A DNA stretch of 64,000 nucleotides from an uncultured Pedobacter sp. (GTDB taxonomy: Bacteria; Bacteroidota; Bacteroidia; Sphingobacteriales; Sphingobacteriaceae). Shown here in pieces: positions 49,015-59,402 of the stretch; position 1 is the first letter of the stretch, and each line of letters begins with the position of its first letter. The notes below the pieces were generated by a model. The model was not told where the DNA came from and made no database searches. It saw only the letters and a program-made list of their open reading frames with translations. A program made the position numbers and the translations under genes. The stretch lies in NCBI RefSeq assembly GCF_913776295.1, contig NZ_CAJYOJ010000071.1:62001-126000 (forward strand), read 5' to 3'.

Positions 49015-50340
49015 TTAACGTCTTAGATCGGTACCAGGATAAGATGAAACGCATCTGAAGCCAATATATGACCTTTGTGTATCCTGATATTCATAAGTTG
49101 ATACTGCATTTTGCAGGAAATAGCCTGTATCTTTCCAGGATCCACCTTTTACCACTTTACGTTTTTTGTATTTGCTGTCGCCTGCACCCGCATCATAAGT
49201 AAAGTTAGGGTTTAGGTCGTGTAACAGCGGACTAGCTCCTTTATTATAAGCCGTAATAGTCCATTCCGATACGTTTCCGGCCATGTTGTACAAGCCATAG
49301 TCATTAGGAAAATATGATCTGACACCTACTGTATAAATACCGCCATCGCTAGAATAGTCTCCACGGCCCGGTTTAAAATTAGCTTGTAAACATCCTTTTG
49401 TATTTCTAATGTAAGGACCGCCCCATGGATATTTTGTTTTGATATTACCGCCTCTTGCGGCATATTCAAATTCTGTTTCGGCTGGTAACCTGTAGTCAGA
49501 TCTGGATCCTGCAGGTAGTTTCCTTGATGTTGCAACCCCGTCGTACAACCGGGTCCTCCAGTGAGCGAAAGCTTTTGCCTGCTCCCAGCTTACCCCAACT
49601 ACCGGATAATCATCATAGGAAGGGTGGTTATAATAACCACGCACCATCGGATCGTTTTGTGAATAAGAATAATCTGTTTTCCAAACCATTGTATCAGGGT
49701 AGACGGCAACAGTATAACGATCAATATAATCCTGGCGTTTGCTGTTTGGGTCTTTATGGCCCATAGCGGCCTTTTCCATATTTAATTCAGCATATGAATA
49801 TTCGAATTTACGCACATCTAACTCCTTCTTCCCCGGAAGGGCATCTAAGCCAGAATAATACATACCGTCTAGTTGGCTCGCTTGGGCCGCCGCTGCCCCT
49901 CTGCCCTTATTACGCCAGATGTTAACCCCATTTGGCCCAACCTTTTTCCAGTCAATGTATTTCTCCCCGCCAAGAGCTGTTGCGGCATTTCCTTTTGGAG
50001 TGATCATAAATTGTTGCGGGTTACCCATCATCACAATCGCAATCGAATCGCGTACCCAATTGGTAAACTGGCGATATTCGGCATTAGAAATCTCGGTCTG
50101 ATCCATAAAGAATGCACTGATTGTGGTCATTCTACTCGGTCCGTTCTGGGAAAATGTAATATCTTCGTCCGATCCTCCCAGTGGTGTATGACCTGGCGGA
50201 ATATAAACCATTCCTAGTGGGATTCTATCGTTTTTAAATTTCCGGTTATAAGCACCAACCAGCTCACCTTGGCCACCATGGCCACAGCTTGCTAGCATTA
50301 CAGTTATACCTACAATAGCTAGAAGGTAGATTTTCTTCAT
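49015..50340 (-). CDS. gldK: Gliding motility/T9SS lipoprotein GldK (PorK), FGE-sulfatase fold
   Basis: Lipobox LASCG; NAEYRQFTNWVRDSI; SEWTITAYN; VVKGGSWKDTGY. Confidence 0.95.
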   Translation of the reverse strand: MKKIYLLAIVGITVMLASCGHGGQGELVGAYNRKFKNDRIPLGMVYIPPGHTPLGGSDEDITFSQNGPSRMTTISAFFMDQTEISNAEYRQFTNWVRDSIAIVMMGNPQQFMITPKGNAATALGGEKYIDWKKVGPNGVNIWRNKGRGAAAAQASQLDGMYYSGLDALPGKKELDVRKFEYSYAELNMEKAAMGHKDPNSKRQDYIDRYTVAVYPDTMVWKTDYSYSQNDPMVRGYYNHPSYDDYPVVGVSWEQAKAFAHWRTRLYDGVATSRKLPAGSRSDYRLPAETEFEYAARGGNIKTKYPWGGPYIRNTKGCLQANFKPGRGDYSSDGGIYTVGVRSYFPNDYGLYNMAGNVSEWTITAYNKGASPLLHDLNPNFTYDAGAGDSKYKKRKVVKGGSWKDTGYFLQNAVSTYEYQDTQRSYIGFRCVSSYPGTDLRR

Positions 50341-50565
50341 ATTTTTAAGGTTGTGCACAGCACGATTAGGAGCAATTTTATCAAAAATCACAGAAATTAT
50401 CTACAAAAGCAAATATTTTACATTAAATCATCACGTAAAGGCAATTAAAGTTAGGTTAACCATTTCCTAATAGCCTTGCAAGTTTTGCAACAAAATGCTT
50501 AACTATCTAATTAACAGTAAAGTTATACATTTATTGTATTGACTTATAATAAATTATTTATCGTG

Positions 50566-51336
50566 TTATTTATTAGATATTTTGATATAATTTTCGATAG
50601 CCATCGTCATTGACGGGACACCTGGGGTTGGAGCAGCAATATCTACAATCAGATCCATATCAGTACAGGCCTTGCTGGTATTGGTTCCAAAAGCAGCAAT
50701 TCGGGTATTATTCTGTTTAAAATCAGGGAAATTTTTAAATAATGATTGAATACTTGATGGGCTAAAAAAGGCGATAACATCGTAGAATACCTCTGCCAGA
50801 TCAGACAAATCGCTCACTACCGTCCTAAATAAAACCGCTGGTGTAAAATTATATCCGCTTTTCTCCAAAAACTTCATCGTGTCTTCGGTTGCCACATCAG
50901 AACAAGGGTATAAAAACTTCTCGTTAGCATGTTTTTTTAACACTTCGGCTAAATCGGCTGCAGTTTGTTTACCAAAAAAAATCTTACGCTTACGATACTG
51001 AATATACTTCTGCAGATATAAAGCGATGGTTTCAGATAGACAGAAATATTTTAATTCTGCAGGCACTTCATAACGCATTTCTTCGCAGATTCTGAAGAAA
51101 TGATCTGCTGCATTTCGGCTGGTGAAAATCACAGCCGTGAAATCGGCCAGATTAATCTTATCCTTCCTGAAGTCTCTTGCTGGTACACCTTCAACATGAA
51201 TAAAAGACCTAAAATCAACTTTTAAATTGTGTTTTTTAGCCAAATCGTAGTAAGGAGATTTTTCTGTTTCAGGTTTTGGTAAAGTAACCAAAATACTTTT
51301 TACTTTGCGGATTCTAGAGTCGTTCTTTTCTTGCAT
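50566..51336 (-). CDS. hemD: Uroporphyrinogen-III synthase
   Basis: KSILVTLPKPETEKSPYYDLAKKH; FTSRNAADHFF; VIAFFSPSSIQSLF. Confidence 0.85.
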   Translation of the reverse strand: MQEKNDSRIRKVKSILVTLPKPETEKSPYYDLAKKHNLKVDFRSFIHVEGVPARDFRKDKINLADFTAVIFTSRNAADHFFRICEEMRYEVPAELKYFCLSETIALYLQKYIQYRKRKIFFGKQTAADLAEVLKKHANEKFLYPCSDVATEDTMKFLEKSGYNFTPAVLFRTVVSDLSDLAEVFYDVIAFFSPSSIQSLFKNFPDFKQNNTRIAAFGTNTSKACTDMDLIVDIAAPTPGVPSMTMAIENYIKISNK

Positions 51337-51351
51337 TTTTTCCTTTTCCTG

Positions 51352-52374
51352 CTACAGTCCTATCGTTTTAATTAGTATAAGGATGGGACATATTTCGAGG
51401 GCGCAAAAGTACAAAAATAAATGCATTTTAGAAAACTTATTATTAGAAAGTATGGTTACACCTGCCCGGAGAAGCTGAAAGGCAAAAATAACGCTTAACA
51501 ATAAGAAAGCCAATACAATATAAACCGAGCCATATTTAAGTGGTGAGAGCGCAAAGGCGACCACTAAAGGAATAAATAGCAACGACGCATTGAAGTAGCT
51601 GAGATACAAAATTGAAATATACTCTCCTACCGGTTTCTGCACATTGAACAGGTAACCTAAAAAGCGTAATATCACTAATTTTAACGCATAAAAAATAATA
51701 ATCGTAATGGATATGCTAAAGAAAAACTTAAACCCGTCTTTAGCTTGATACATATCGTTCCATTGCGCTACCAGAAAAAAGAACATCCCGAAAACGAAAC
51801 CAAACTGCACAAAAAGCAACAAGAAAGGCCATGAACTAAACAGGTTATCTTCTTTGTTGATATTATTCAGAATCCTGTTACTAAAAAATGCCTGAACGAT
51901 TGCCGATAACTGCTTGGAAAAAGCATTTTTTAAAATGGCAAAGATGATAAGCATACCAAAAATAAAGCCTAGCAAACCTACGTTTCCCTTTGGAATTTTA
52001 GTGCCCAACTGGTAAGGATTTGCTTTTTTCTTTAAATGCTGGTACTTCTTTTGCCATGCCCATAAATCTAGTTTTGGAGAAAGATATTCCTTTTCTATGG
52101 TATCTAAAAGTGCGTTTTTATTGATTAAATGATCAGGAAGTACCCAGGTATGATGAATCAGAGAATCAGTAGAATACCGCTGTTTGGCCAACGTTGCCGA
52201 ATCGGGCCGGTATCTCCGATATTGGTACTGCTTCAGGGCCACGCTATCTGTTTGAACAGGAATTTCCTGGGCTGCTAAAAAATTAGCAGACCATATCAAC
52301 GCGAACAAAAAGAAAACAAATTTCGGCATGTTATAAATCAAAACTTCCGGTTGCAAAAGTAGTCGAATAATCAA
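51352..52374 (-). CDS. DUF4271 domain-containing membrane protein
   Basis: NPYQLGTKIPKGNVGLLGFIFGMLIIFAILKNAF; multi-TM; beside hemD. Confidence 0.8.
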   Translation of the reverse strand: MIIRLLLQPEVLIYNMPKFVFFLFALIWSANFLAAQEIPVQTDSVALKQYQYRRYRPDSATLAKQRYSTDSLIHHTWVLPDHLINKNALLDTIEKEYLSPKLDLWAWQKKYQHLKKKANPYQLGTKIPKGNVGLLGFIFGMLIIFAILKNAFSKQLSAIVQAFFSNRILNNINKEDNLFSSWPFLLLFVQFGFVFGMFFFLVAQWNDMYQAKDGFKFFFSISITIIIFYALKLVILRFLGYLFNVQKPVGEYISILYLSYFNASLLFIPLVVAFALSPLKYGSVYIVLAFLLLSVIFAFQLLRAGVTILSNNKFSKMHLFLYFCALEICPILILIKTIGL

Positions 52375-52480
52375 AGTTTACCTAAAGAAAATAAGGAATG
52401 ATGAATAACTTTGTTTTAAGCCCCTTTGCCTGCAGAATCATTGCTTCATCTTTATGACAATAAAGAAAAATTAACTTCAC

Positions 52481-52488
52481 TATCTTTG
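52481..52488 (+). promoter_or_regulatory. -7 element TATCTTTG of hemW
   Basis: 5 nt upstream of hemW ATG. Confidence 0.65.
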
Positions 52489-52493
52489 CAGTA

Positions 52494-53627
52494 ATGTCTG
52501 GTATCTATATCCATATTCCTTTTTGTAAAAAGGCCTGTCACTATTGCGATTTTCATTTTAGCACTTCTTTAAAATATGCTGATGAAATGGTAGAAGCCAT
52601 TTGTAAGGAAATAAAAATGAAAAAAGACCGGATTAACGAACAGGTTGGGAGTATTTATTTGGGTGGAGGTACACCTTCTATCCTATCTGAAGCTGCAATG
52701 CAAAAGATTTTTGATGCGATTCACCATACTTTTTCGGTAAATGCCAGTGCAGAGATTACCATTGAAACCAATCCGGATGATTTAACCGCCCAGAAATTAA
52801 AGGAGCTGAAAAAGTTGCCCGTTAACCGCTTTAGTATAGGAATCCAGTCTTTTTATGATGAAGATCTGATCTGGATGAACCGGGCACACCGGGCCAAAGA
52901 TGCTGAGGATGGTATTAAAAGAAGTCAGGATGCAGGTTTTGAAAACTTAACGCTCGATTTAATTTATGGCTATCCTTTGCTTACGGATCATAAATGGCTG
53001 AACAATATCCAAAAAGCAATCGAGCTTGAGGTACCGCATATTTCTGCTTATGCACTAACGGTAGAACCCCGAACAGCTTTGGCCCATGCCATAAAAAACA
53101 AAAAACAAAGCCCCCTGAACGATAACCAAAGTGCAGCACAATTTATCATTTTAATGGAAAAACTGGCAGATGCCGGATTTGAACACTACGAAATTTCGAA
53201 TTTTGCCAAGCCAGGCCATTATGCTGTACATAACACTAATTATTGGAAAGGCATTGATTATATTGGCATTGGTCCATCTGCTCATGGTTTTAATGGCCAA
53301 AACCGGTACATGAACCCGGCAAACAACGCTTTGTATATGGAAACTTTGAGGCATAATAAACTCCCTGAAGTGGTTGAAGAGCTGAGCTTAAACGACAGAT
53401 TTAACGAATACATTATGACTTCGCTGAGAACCATGTGGGGAACTGATTTACACAAAATAAATGCCGATTTTGGGGTTGATTTTCTGGAAGAAACCAAGCA
53501 TAACCTCAAAAATTTTGAGGATAAAAACTGGGTGTTGATCGAGGGGGATAACATTTATTTAAGTCAGAACGGGAAATTATTTGCCGATCATATTGCTTCT
53601 GAACTGTTTATTATGGAGAATGATTAA
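52494..53627 (+). CDS. hemW: Radical SAM family heme chaperone HemW
   Basis: IYIHIPFCKKACHYCDFHFSTS; SIYLGGGTPSIL; IGIGPSAHGF. Confidence 0.95.
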   Translation: MSGIYIHIPFCKKACHYCDFHFSTSLKYADEMVEAICKEIKMKKDRINEQVGSIYLGGGTPSILSEAAMQKIFDAIHHTFSVNASAEITIETNPDDLTAQKLKELKKLPVNRFSIGIQSFYDEDLIWMNRAHRAKDAEDGIKRSQDAGFENLTLDLIYGYPLLTDHKWLNNIQKAIELEVPHISAYALTVEPRTALAHAIKNKKQSPLNDNQSAAQFIILMEKLADAGFEHYEISNFAKPGHYAVHNTNYWKGIDYIGIGPSAHGFNGQNRYMNPANNALYMETLRHNKLPEVVEELSLNDRFNEYIMTSLRTMWGTDLHKINADFGVDFLEETKHNLKNFEDKNWVLIEGDNIYLSQNGKLFADHIASELFIMEND

Positions 53628-53645
53628 ATAGCCAATTACATATTT

Positions 53646-54428
53646 ATGTCAAAAATTATTTGGATCACAGGCGCATCATCGGGTATTGGTGAAGCCTTGG
53701 TATATGAATATTTTAAAGCAGGTCACAAACTGATTATTTCCGGAAGAAACCGCGACGAATTGTTCCGAGTGAAAGGAAACTGCCAAAATTCCTTTAATGT
53801 CCATGTATTACCATTCGATTTAAGCGAAACTGCTTTACTCGAAAACAAAGCTGCTGATGCCCTCCGTATCTTTGGCAAGATCGACTTATTGATCAACAGC
53901 GGCGGTGTAAGCCAACGGAGCCTGGCCTTAGCAACCAACCTGAAAACTGAACAACAAATTATGGACACCAATTTTTGGGGTACAGTTATACTCAGTAAAG
54001 CGGTTTTGCCTTCAATGATCGCCAGCGGAGGTGGCCAGATTGTTGCAATTAGTAGTTTGGTCGGCAAATTTGGTACGAAATTCCGTTCTACATATGCCGC
54101 TTCGAAACATGCGTTGCATGGTTATTTCGATTCTCTCCGATCAGAAGTTTATGATAAAAATATAGCCATCACGATTGTCTGTCCGGGTTTTATCAAAACC
54201 AATGTAACCTACAATGCACTTACAGGAGATGGTAACCCACTCAATATGATGGGCGAAGCCCACAAAAATGCCATGACACCTGATGAATGTGCCAAACAAA
54301 TCGTGCAGGCCGTTAACGATAAAAAAGAGGAAGTTTATATCGGCGGAAAAGAAACCAGGGCAGTATTACTGAAACGTTTTTTCCCAAAGATTTTCTCTAA
54401 AAAATTGAGAACTGCGAAGGTGAATTAG
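53646..54428 (+). CDS. SDR family oxidoreductase
   Basis: ITGASSGIGEALVYEYFKAG; YAASKHALHGYFDSLR. Confidence 0.93.
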   Translation: MSKIIWITGASSGIGEALVYEYFKAGHKLIISGRNRDELFRVKGNCQNSFNVHVLPFDLSETALLENKAADALRIFGKIDLLINSGGVSQRSLALATNLKTEQQIMDTNFWGTVILSKAVLPSMIASGGGQIVAISSLVGKFGTKFRSTYAASKHALHGYFDSLRSEVYDKNIAITIVCPGFIKTNVTYNALTGDGNPLNMMGEAHKNAMTPDECAKQIVQAVNDKKEEVYIGGKETRAVLLKRFFPKIFSKKLRTAKVN

Positions 54429-54735
54429 CAAGCGTTTGGCGTTAAGTGTAATTAGCGATTTTACAACAGCACATGAGCCATCAAATCAAATTTTGTGTAA
54501 GTACAAATCTTTCGTAAATAAGCCTGATTCAAGCAATTTTAATTCATCATCAGATTAGCAAAACATATAGAAATACTTTTCTAAAAATCGAAAAAAGCAT
54601 TTTCTCTGATCAGAAAAATAAATTTAATAAACTGATAGACAATAACTTAAAAAATATTTTTTCATTTCTAAAAACCAAGTATCTGTAAGCCGTCGTAAAT
54701 GGAATCAAATAACAGAAACTTAAAAATTAGAAATA

Positions 54736-55287
54736 ATGAAAAATTTAATCCTATCAGTTTTTGCCGTAATTACCATGGCATTTACCACTCAAGTTTACGC
54801 TCAGAAAAATCCAATGGTTGGTGGCGCGGCCATGTATTCAACCAAGGATATTGTTGATAACGCTGTAAATTCAAAAGACCACACTACACTGGTAGCAGCA
54901 GTAAAGGCTGCTGGTTTAGTAGAAACTTTAAAAGGTGCTGGTCCTTTTACCGTTTTTGCACCAACAAATGAGGCTTTCGGTAAACTTCCTGCAGGAACGG
55001 TTGACAATTTGGTTAAACCAGAAAACAAGGCAACCCTTACCAAAATTTTAACTTACCATGTTGTTGCGGGCAAAATGGACAGCAAAGCGATTGCAAAAGC
55101 AATAAAAGCTGGCGGAGGCAAAGCTGAGCTAACAACGGTAGAAGGCGGCAAACTTTGGGCCTGGATGGAAGGTAAAAAATTGGTGCTAAAAGATGAAAAA
55201 GGCGGAATGAGTACGGTTACTATTGCAGATGTTTACCAAAAAAATGGTGTGATCCATGTAGTAGATACTGTTTTAATGCCTGAATAA
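54736..55287 (+). CDS. Fasciclin domain-containing secreted protein
   Basis: VAAVKAAGLVETLKGAGPFTVFAPTNEAFGKLPAG; LTYHVVAGK. Confidence 0.95.
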   Translation: MKNLILSVFAVITMAFTTQVYAQKNPMVGGAAMYSTKDIVDNAVNSKDHTTLVAAVKAAGLVETLKGAGPFTVFAPTNEAFGKLPAGTVDNLVKPENKATLTKILTYHVVAGKMDSKAIAKAIKAGGGKAELTTVEGGKLWAWMEGKKLVLKDEKGGMSTVTIADVYQKNGVIHVVDTVLMPE

Positions 55288-55312
55288 TATTAAAAATACA
55301 TCCTTATTATTA

Positions 55313-55353
55313 GCATAAACGTTCTGGCTTTCGCCAGAACGTTTATGCTTTTT
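55313..55353 (+). terminator. Strong terminator after fasciclin gene
   Basis: GCATAAACGTTCTGGC-TTTC-GCCAGAACGTTTATGCTTTTT. Confidence 0.9.
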
Positions 55354-55514
55354 AAAAAAAATACCCTGCCGTCAATTACCTCTATAAACATCTTTAAACA
55401 GACTTATACCATCTGACTTTTTTTGATGAATTGTCAGTTTTCTTTAAAGTTTTTGCATTTCTGACGCTTAATGTTATTAACTATTTAATTTTGTGCTATT
55501 AATAGTTTCTTAAC

Positions 55515-56396
55515 ATGAAATTCAATTTATCTCCTATAGATGTAGTTGAAGATATCTCTAAATCAGATTTCGAACTGAACTATCTTAAGCCACGCAAACC
55601 TTTGGTTATAAAAAATATGGCCAAAAAATGGCCAGCCTACCAAAAATGGACGATGGAGTACATGAAAGAAGTTGTAGGAGACAAGACTGTTCCACTTTAC
55701 GACAGCGCTAAAGCCGATCCCTCCAAGCCGATAAATGCATCTGCTGCCCAAATGAAATTTGGCGATTATATAGATCTGATTAAGGAAACGCCGACTGACC
55801 TACGCATCTTTTTGTTCGATCCGATAAAGTTTGCACCAAAACTACTGGAAGACTACCTGGCGCCAAAAGATTTAATGGGTGGCTTTTTAGATAGCTATCC
55901 TAATATGTTCTTTGGCGGCAAAGGCTCTGTAACCTTTTTGCATTACGACATTGATCTGGCACACATTTTTCACACCCACTTTAACGGAAGGAAGCATGTG
56001 ATCCTATTTGATTATAAATGGAAAGAGCGTTTGTATCAAATTCCATATGCCACTTATGCCTTGGAAGATTACGATGTAGAGAATCCCGATTTTGATAAAT
56101 TTCCGGCACTTAAAGGTGTTGAAGGTATCGAAGCCTTTTTAGAGCATGGCGATACTTTGTTTATGCCTACAGGATACTGGCACTGGATGAAATACCTGGA
56201 CGGATCTTTCTCAATCAGTTTAAGGGCGTGGGATAAAAACTGGGGCGTGAAAGCAAAAAGCTTGTATAACTTAACTTTACAGCGTAAATTTGACGACTTT
56301 ATGAAAGCAAACTATCGCGAAAGGTACATGCAGTGGAAAGAAGAACTTGCCATTAAAAGGGCTAATAAAGCGCTGGAAAAAAATTTACCGAAATAA
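55515..56396 (+). CDS. Cupin-like (cupin_8/JmjC-fold) protein, copy 1
   Basis: RKPLVIKNMAKKWPAYQKW; LHYDIDLAHIFHTHF...HGDTLFMPTGYWHWM (HxD...H). Confidence 0.85.
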   Translation: MKFNLSPIDVVEDISKSDFELNYLKPRKPLVIKNMAKKWPAYQKWTMEYMKEVVGDKTVPLYDSAKADPSKPINASAAQMKFGDYIDLIKETPTDLRIFLFDPIKFAPKLLEDYLAPKDLMGGFLDSYPNMFFGGKGSVTFLHYDIDLAHIFHTHFNGRKHVILFDYKWKERLYQIPYATYALEDYDVENPDFDKFPALKGVEGIEAFLEHGDTLFMPTGYWHWMKYLDGSFSISLRAWDKNWGVKAKSLYNLTLQRKFDDFMKANYRERYMQWKEELAIKRANKALEKNLPK

Positions 56397-56476
56397 CGAA
56401 AAGAATAAAGCTAACGATTAAGTAGGATGATGAGGTTCCGGCTCCAAACTCAATACTCCAAACACAAAACTCAAAT

Positions 56477-57262
56477 ATGCATTCCAGTATTATAAAAATC
56501 CAAAAAGAAATAGCGCCGCTCAGGCAAGAAATTATTACCCATAAGCTTTACTCGGCAATTAGTGAAGTGGAGGATCTACGCATTTTTATGGAATACCATA
56601 TTTTTGCGGTCTGGGATTTTATGTCGCTGCTAAAAGCTTTGCAAATAAATTTAACCTGCACAAGCTTACCTTGGTTCCCCGTAGGCGATCCGGTTACCCG
56701 GCAATTGATTAATGAAATTGTGGCGGGAGAAGAATCGGATGTGGATGCTAAAGGAGATATAAAAAGTCACTTTGAGCTCTATCTGGATGCCATGGAACAA
56801 TGTAATGCAAATACTAAACCTATCCAGATCTTTTTAGCAGAACTGAAAAATGGGAAAAGTTTTGATGAAGCTTTTGAAATTGCCCAGGCACCGGCAAGTG
56901 CAAGAGATTTTGTGAATGCAACCTTCGAAACCATCAACAGTGGAAAGCCCCATTTACAGGCAGCAAGTTTTACTTTCGGCCGGGAGGATTTGATACCAAA
57001 CATGTTTTTCAGCATGGTAAATGACTTAAACAGTACCCAGCCCGATCAGGTTTCTATCTTCAAATATTACCTGGAACGTCATATAGAAGTAGATGGCGAT
57101 CACCATAGTCATTTAGCACTCAGTATGACGGAAAAGCTTTGTGAAAGAGATGAGGCTTTTTGGATAGAAGCTGAAGAAACTGCAAAAAGTGCACTACAAA
57201 AAAGGATAGACCTTTGGGATGCTGCCTACGCCGAAATTGTTAAAAATAAAGTTGTGGCTTAA
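56477..57262 (+). CDS. DUF3050 domain-containing protein, putative heme-oxygenase-like fold metalloenzyme
   Basis: LRIFMEYHIFAVWDFMSLLKAL; YYLERHIEVDGDHHSHLAL (ExDxxH). Confidence 0.75.
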   Translation: MHSSIIKIQKEIAPLRQEIITHKLYSAISEVEDLRIFMEYHIFAVWDFMSLLKALQINLTCTSLPWFPVGDPVTRQLINEIVAGEESDVDAKGDIKSHFELYLDAMEQCNANTKPIQIFLAELKNGKSFDEAFEIAQAPASARDFVNATFETINSGKPHLQAASFTFGREDLIPNMFFSMVNDLNSTQPDQVSIFKYYLERHIEVDGDHHSHLALSMTEKLCERDEAFWIEAEETAKSALQKRIDLWDAAYAEIVKNKVVA

Positions 57263-57391
57263 TTACTAAATTGTTAAGTATTTATTAATTTTAGATTACG
57301 TGATTTTAGTCACATTTACCTGTTAACAACAATTTTATAAAATAAAATTTACACATTTGTTGTTCGGCACAAATAACCGATTTTTAAAAGC

Positions 57392-58270
57392 ATGAGTTTC
57401 ATTTTAAAACCTGTTGATATCGTTGAGAGCATCACTCCCGAAGATTTTAAGAAAAATTATCTGAAAACTAAACGTCCGTTAGTCATCAGGGGTCTAACTA
57501 AAGACTGGCCTGCCAGAGAAAAATGGACTACTGAATATTTAAAAGAAATTGGCGGAGAGCTGGAAGTGCCGCTTTATGATAACTCCAAGGCAGATCCATC
57601 TAAGCCGATAAATGCCGCTACCGCACACATGAAATTTGGCGATTACCTTGATCTGATCAAACGGGAGCCAACCGAACTGCGTATCTTCTTTTTTAACCTG
57701 TTTAAAAAAGTACCAAGTTTAATCAATGACGTAAAAATTCCTAAAGATTTAATGGGCGGCTTTATCGAAAGCATGCCTGCAATGTTTTTTGGTGGTTCTA
57801 ACTCGGTAACCTTTTTACACTACGATATCGATTTACCGCATATTTTCCATACCCACTTTGGTGGCAGAAAACACATTATCTTATTCGATTATAAATGGAA
57901 AGATAGATTGTATTGCCTGCCGAATGCAACTTATGCTTTGGAAGATTACGATGTGGCCAATCCTGATTTCAAAAAATTTCCTGCACTGAATGGTGTAGAA
58001 GGTTATGAAGTTTTCTTAGAACATGGCGATACTTTATTTATGCCAACCGGTATGTGGCACTGGATGAAATACGTGGATGGTTCATTTTCTTTAAGCTTAA
58101 GGGCCTGGGATCAATCGATTACACGTAAAGTAGCGAGCGTTTGGAGTTTGTTTACCCATGGCGCCATCGATAGTTTGATTAAAATGACTTTCAAAGAGAA
58201 ATACGCCCACTGGAGAGAGAAAAGGGCAGTAAAAATAGCCGAAAGGGCTTTAGCTAAAGGCAGACCATAA
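57392..58270 (+). CDS. Cupin-like (cupin_8/JmjC-fold) protein, copy 2
   Basis: Strong paralogy to 55515-56396; LHYDIDLPHIFHTHF...HGDTLFMPTGMWHWM. Confidence 0.85.
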   Translation: MSFILKPVDIVESITPEDFKKNYLKTKRPLVIRGLTKDWPAREKWTTEYLKEIGGELEVPLYDNSKADPSKPINAATAHMKFGDYLDLIKREPTELRIFFFNLFKKVPSLINDVKIPKDLMGGFIESMPAMFFGGSNSVTFLHYDIDLPHIFHTHFGGRKHIILFDYKWKDRLYCLPNATYALEDYDVANPDFKKFPALNGVEGYEVFLEHGDTLFMPTGMWHWMKYVDGSFSLSLRAWDQSITRKVASVWSLFTHGAIDSLIKMTFKEKYAHWREKRAVKIAERALAKGRP

Positions 58271-58292
58271 AAATTGAACAATATTAAAATGC

Positions 58293-58327
58293 AACGGGAC
58301 ATCGGCAAATGATAGTCCCGTTTTTTA
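58293..58327 (+). terminator. Intrinsic terminator
   Basis: AACGGGAC-ATCGGCAAATGATA-GTCCCGTTTTTT. Confidence 0.75.
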
Positions 58328-58375
58328 TTATAATTGCGCATAACACTTTAAGTGCACTATTAAATAAACTCGCGG

Positions 58376-58990
58376 ATGAATACTAACATACTTACTGAAA
58401 AACAAAAAATGCTAACAGGTAAAGCCTACCAGGCGGGTGATGCAGAATTAGCGAAAGAACGATTAAAAGCCCGGGAACTGATTTATGAGTTTAATAACCT
58501 GGCTCCGAAATTGATTAAACAGCGTAAGGAATTACTGAAAAGACTTTTCGGCAAAACAGAAAAAATGTTTTATGTAGAACCACCGTTCAGATGCGATTAT
58601 GGTTACAATATTGAAATTGGCGATCATTTTTACGCCAATTTTAACCTCGTTATTTTAGATTGTGCCAGGGTAAGTATCGGCAATAACGTTTTTATTGCAC
58701 CAAATGTGGCCATTTATACTGCAGGGCATCCAATCCATGCTCATTTGCGAGATCAGGAATATGAGTGGGCACAGGAAATAACGATTGGCAATAGCGTTTG
58801 GATTGGTGGAAATGTGGTGATCAATCCAGGTGTAAAAATAGGATCTAATGTGGTTATTGGGTCTGGCAGTGTGGTTACGAGGGATATTCCTGATAACGTT
58901 TTTGCGGCAGGAAACCCATGCAGGATCATCCGCCAGCTGACAGATGAGGATAAGGATTACTATTATAAGGATTTTAAGTTGGGCGAATAA
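58376..58990 (+). CDS. Sugar O-acetyltransferase (maltose/galactoside acetyltransferase family, LbH)
   Basis: EPPFRCDYGYNIEIGDHFYANFNLVILDCA; hexapeptide repeats GNSVWIGGNVVINPGVKIGSNVVIGSGSVVTRDIP. Confidence 0.93.
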   Translation: MNTNILTEKQKMLTGKAYQAGDAELAKERLKARELIYEFNNLAPKLIKQRKELLKRLFGKTEKMFYVEPPFRCDYGYNIEIGDHFYANFNLVILDCARVSIGNNVFIAPNVAIYTAGHPIHAHLRDQEYEWAQEITIGNSVWIGGNVVINPGVKIGSNVVIGSGSVVTRDIPDNVFAAGNPCRIIRQLTDEDKDYYYKDFKLGE

Positions 58991-58995
58991 AAAAT

Positions 58996-59402
58996 CGTCC
59001 CGACTTGCAATCCCACCGTGTGGACACATCTTTTTAAGAATAGTTTAGGCATTTTGCTAGCCAACTTTAATAAGTTACTGGTTTTAGCTAAGGACGCTGT
59101 CAATCCCAAGAGCCAGGGAAATCAAAAAAACAGTTGCAGTTCAGGTAAATTAGCACTAACAAACCTTAAACGCAGTGGTTTTGTGTTCATAAGAATGATT
59201 TAATTTTAAAAAAGATATTGAACACAAAACGAAGTACCGCTGTTTTTTTGATGGGGATGGGATTGTGCAAAAGGCTCATTGCTGGATTGACGAAGCGCTT
59301 TGGCTACTTTGGCGCTCCAAAGTACCATGCCACCGCGGCATAGAGCGGCTGAAAAATATTATGATCAATTGTGTCCACACCGTAGGATTTGCAATCGGGA
59401 TA
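58996..59402. repeat. ~407-bp non-coding segment bounded by imperfect ~34-bp inverted repeats
   Basis: CGTCCCGACTTGCAATCCCACCGTGTGGACACAT (58996-59029) versus ATTGTGTCCACACCGTAGGATTTGCAATCGGGATA (59368-59402). Confidence 0.6.

Noticed and set aside
49455-50217. Plus-strand ORFs antisense to gldK
   Set aside because: Shadow ORFs of a well-supported conserved gene.
58655-59029. 124-aa minus-strand ORF over the acetyltransferase
   Set aside because: Antisense to a clear hexapeptide-repeat gene.
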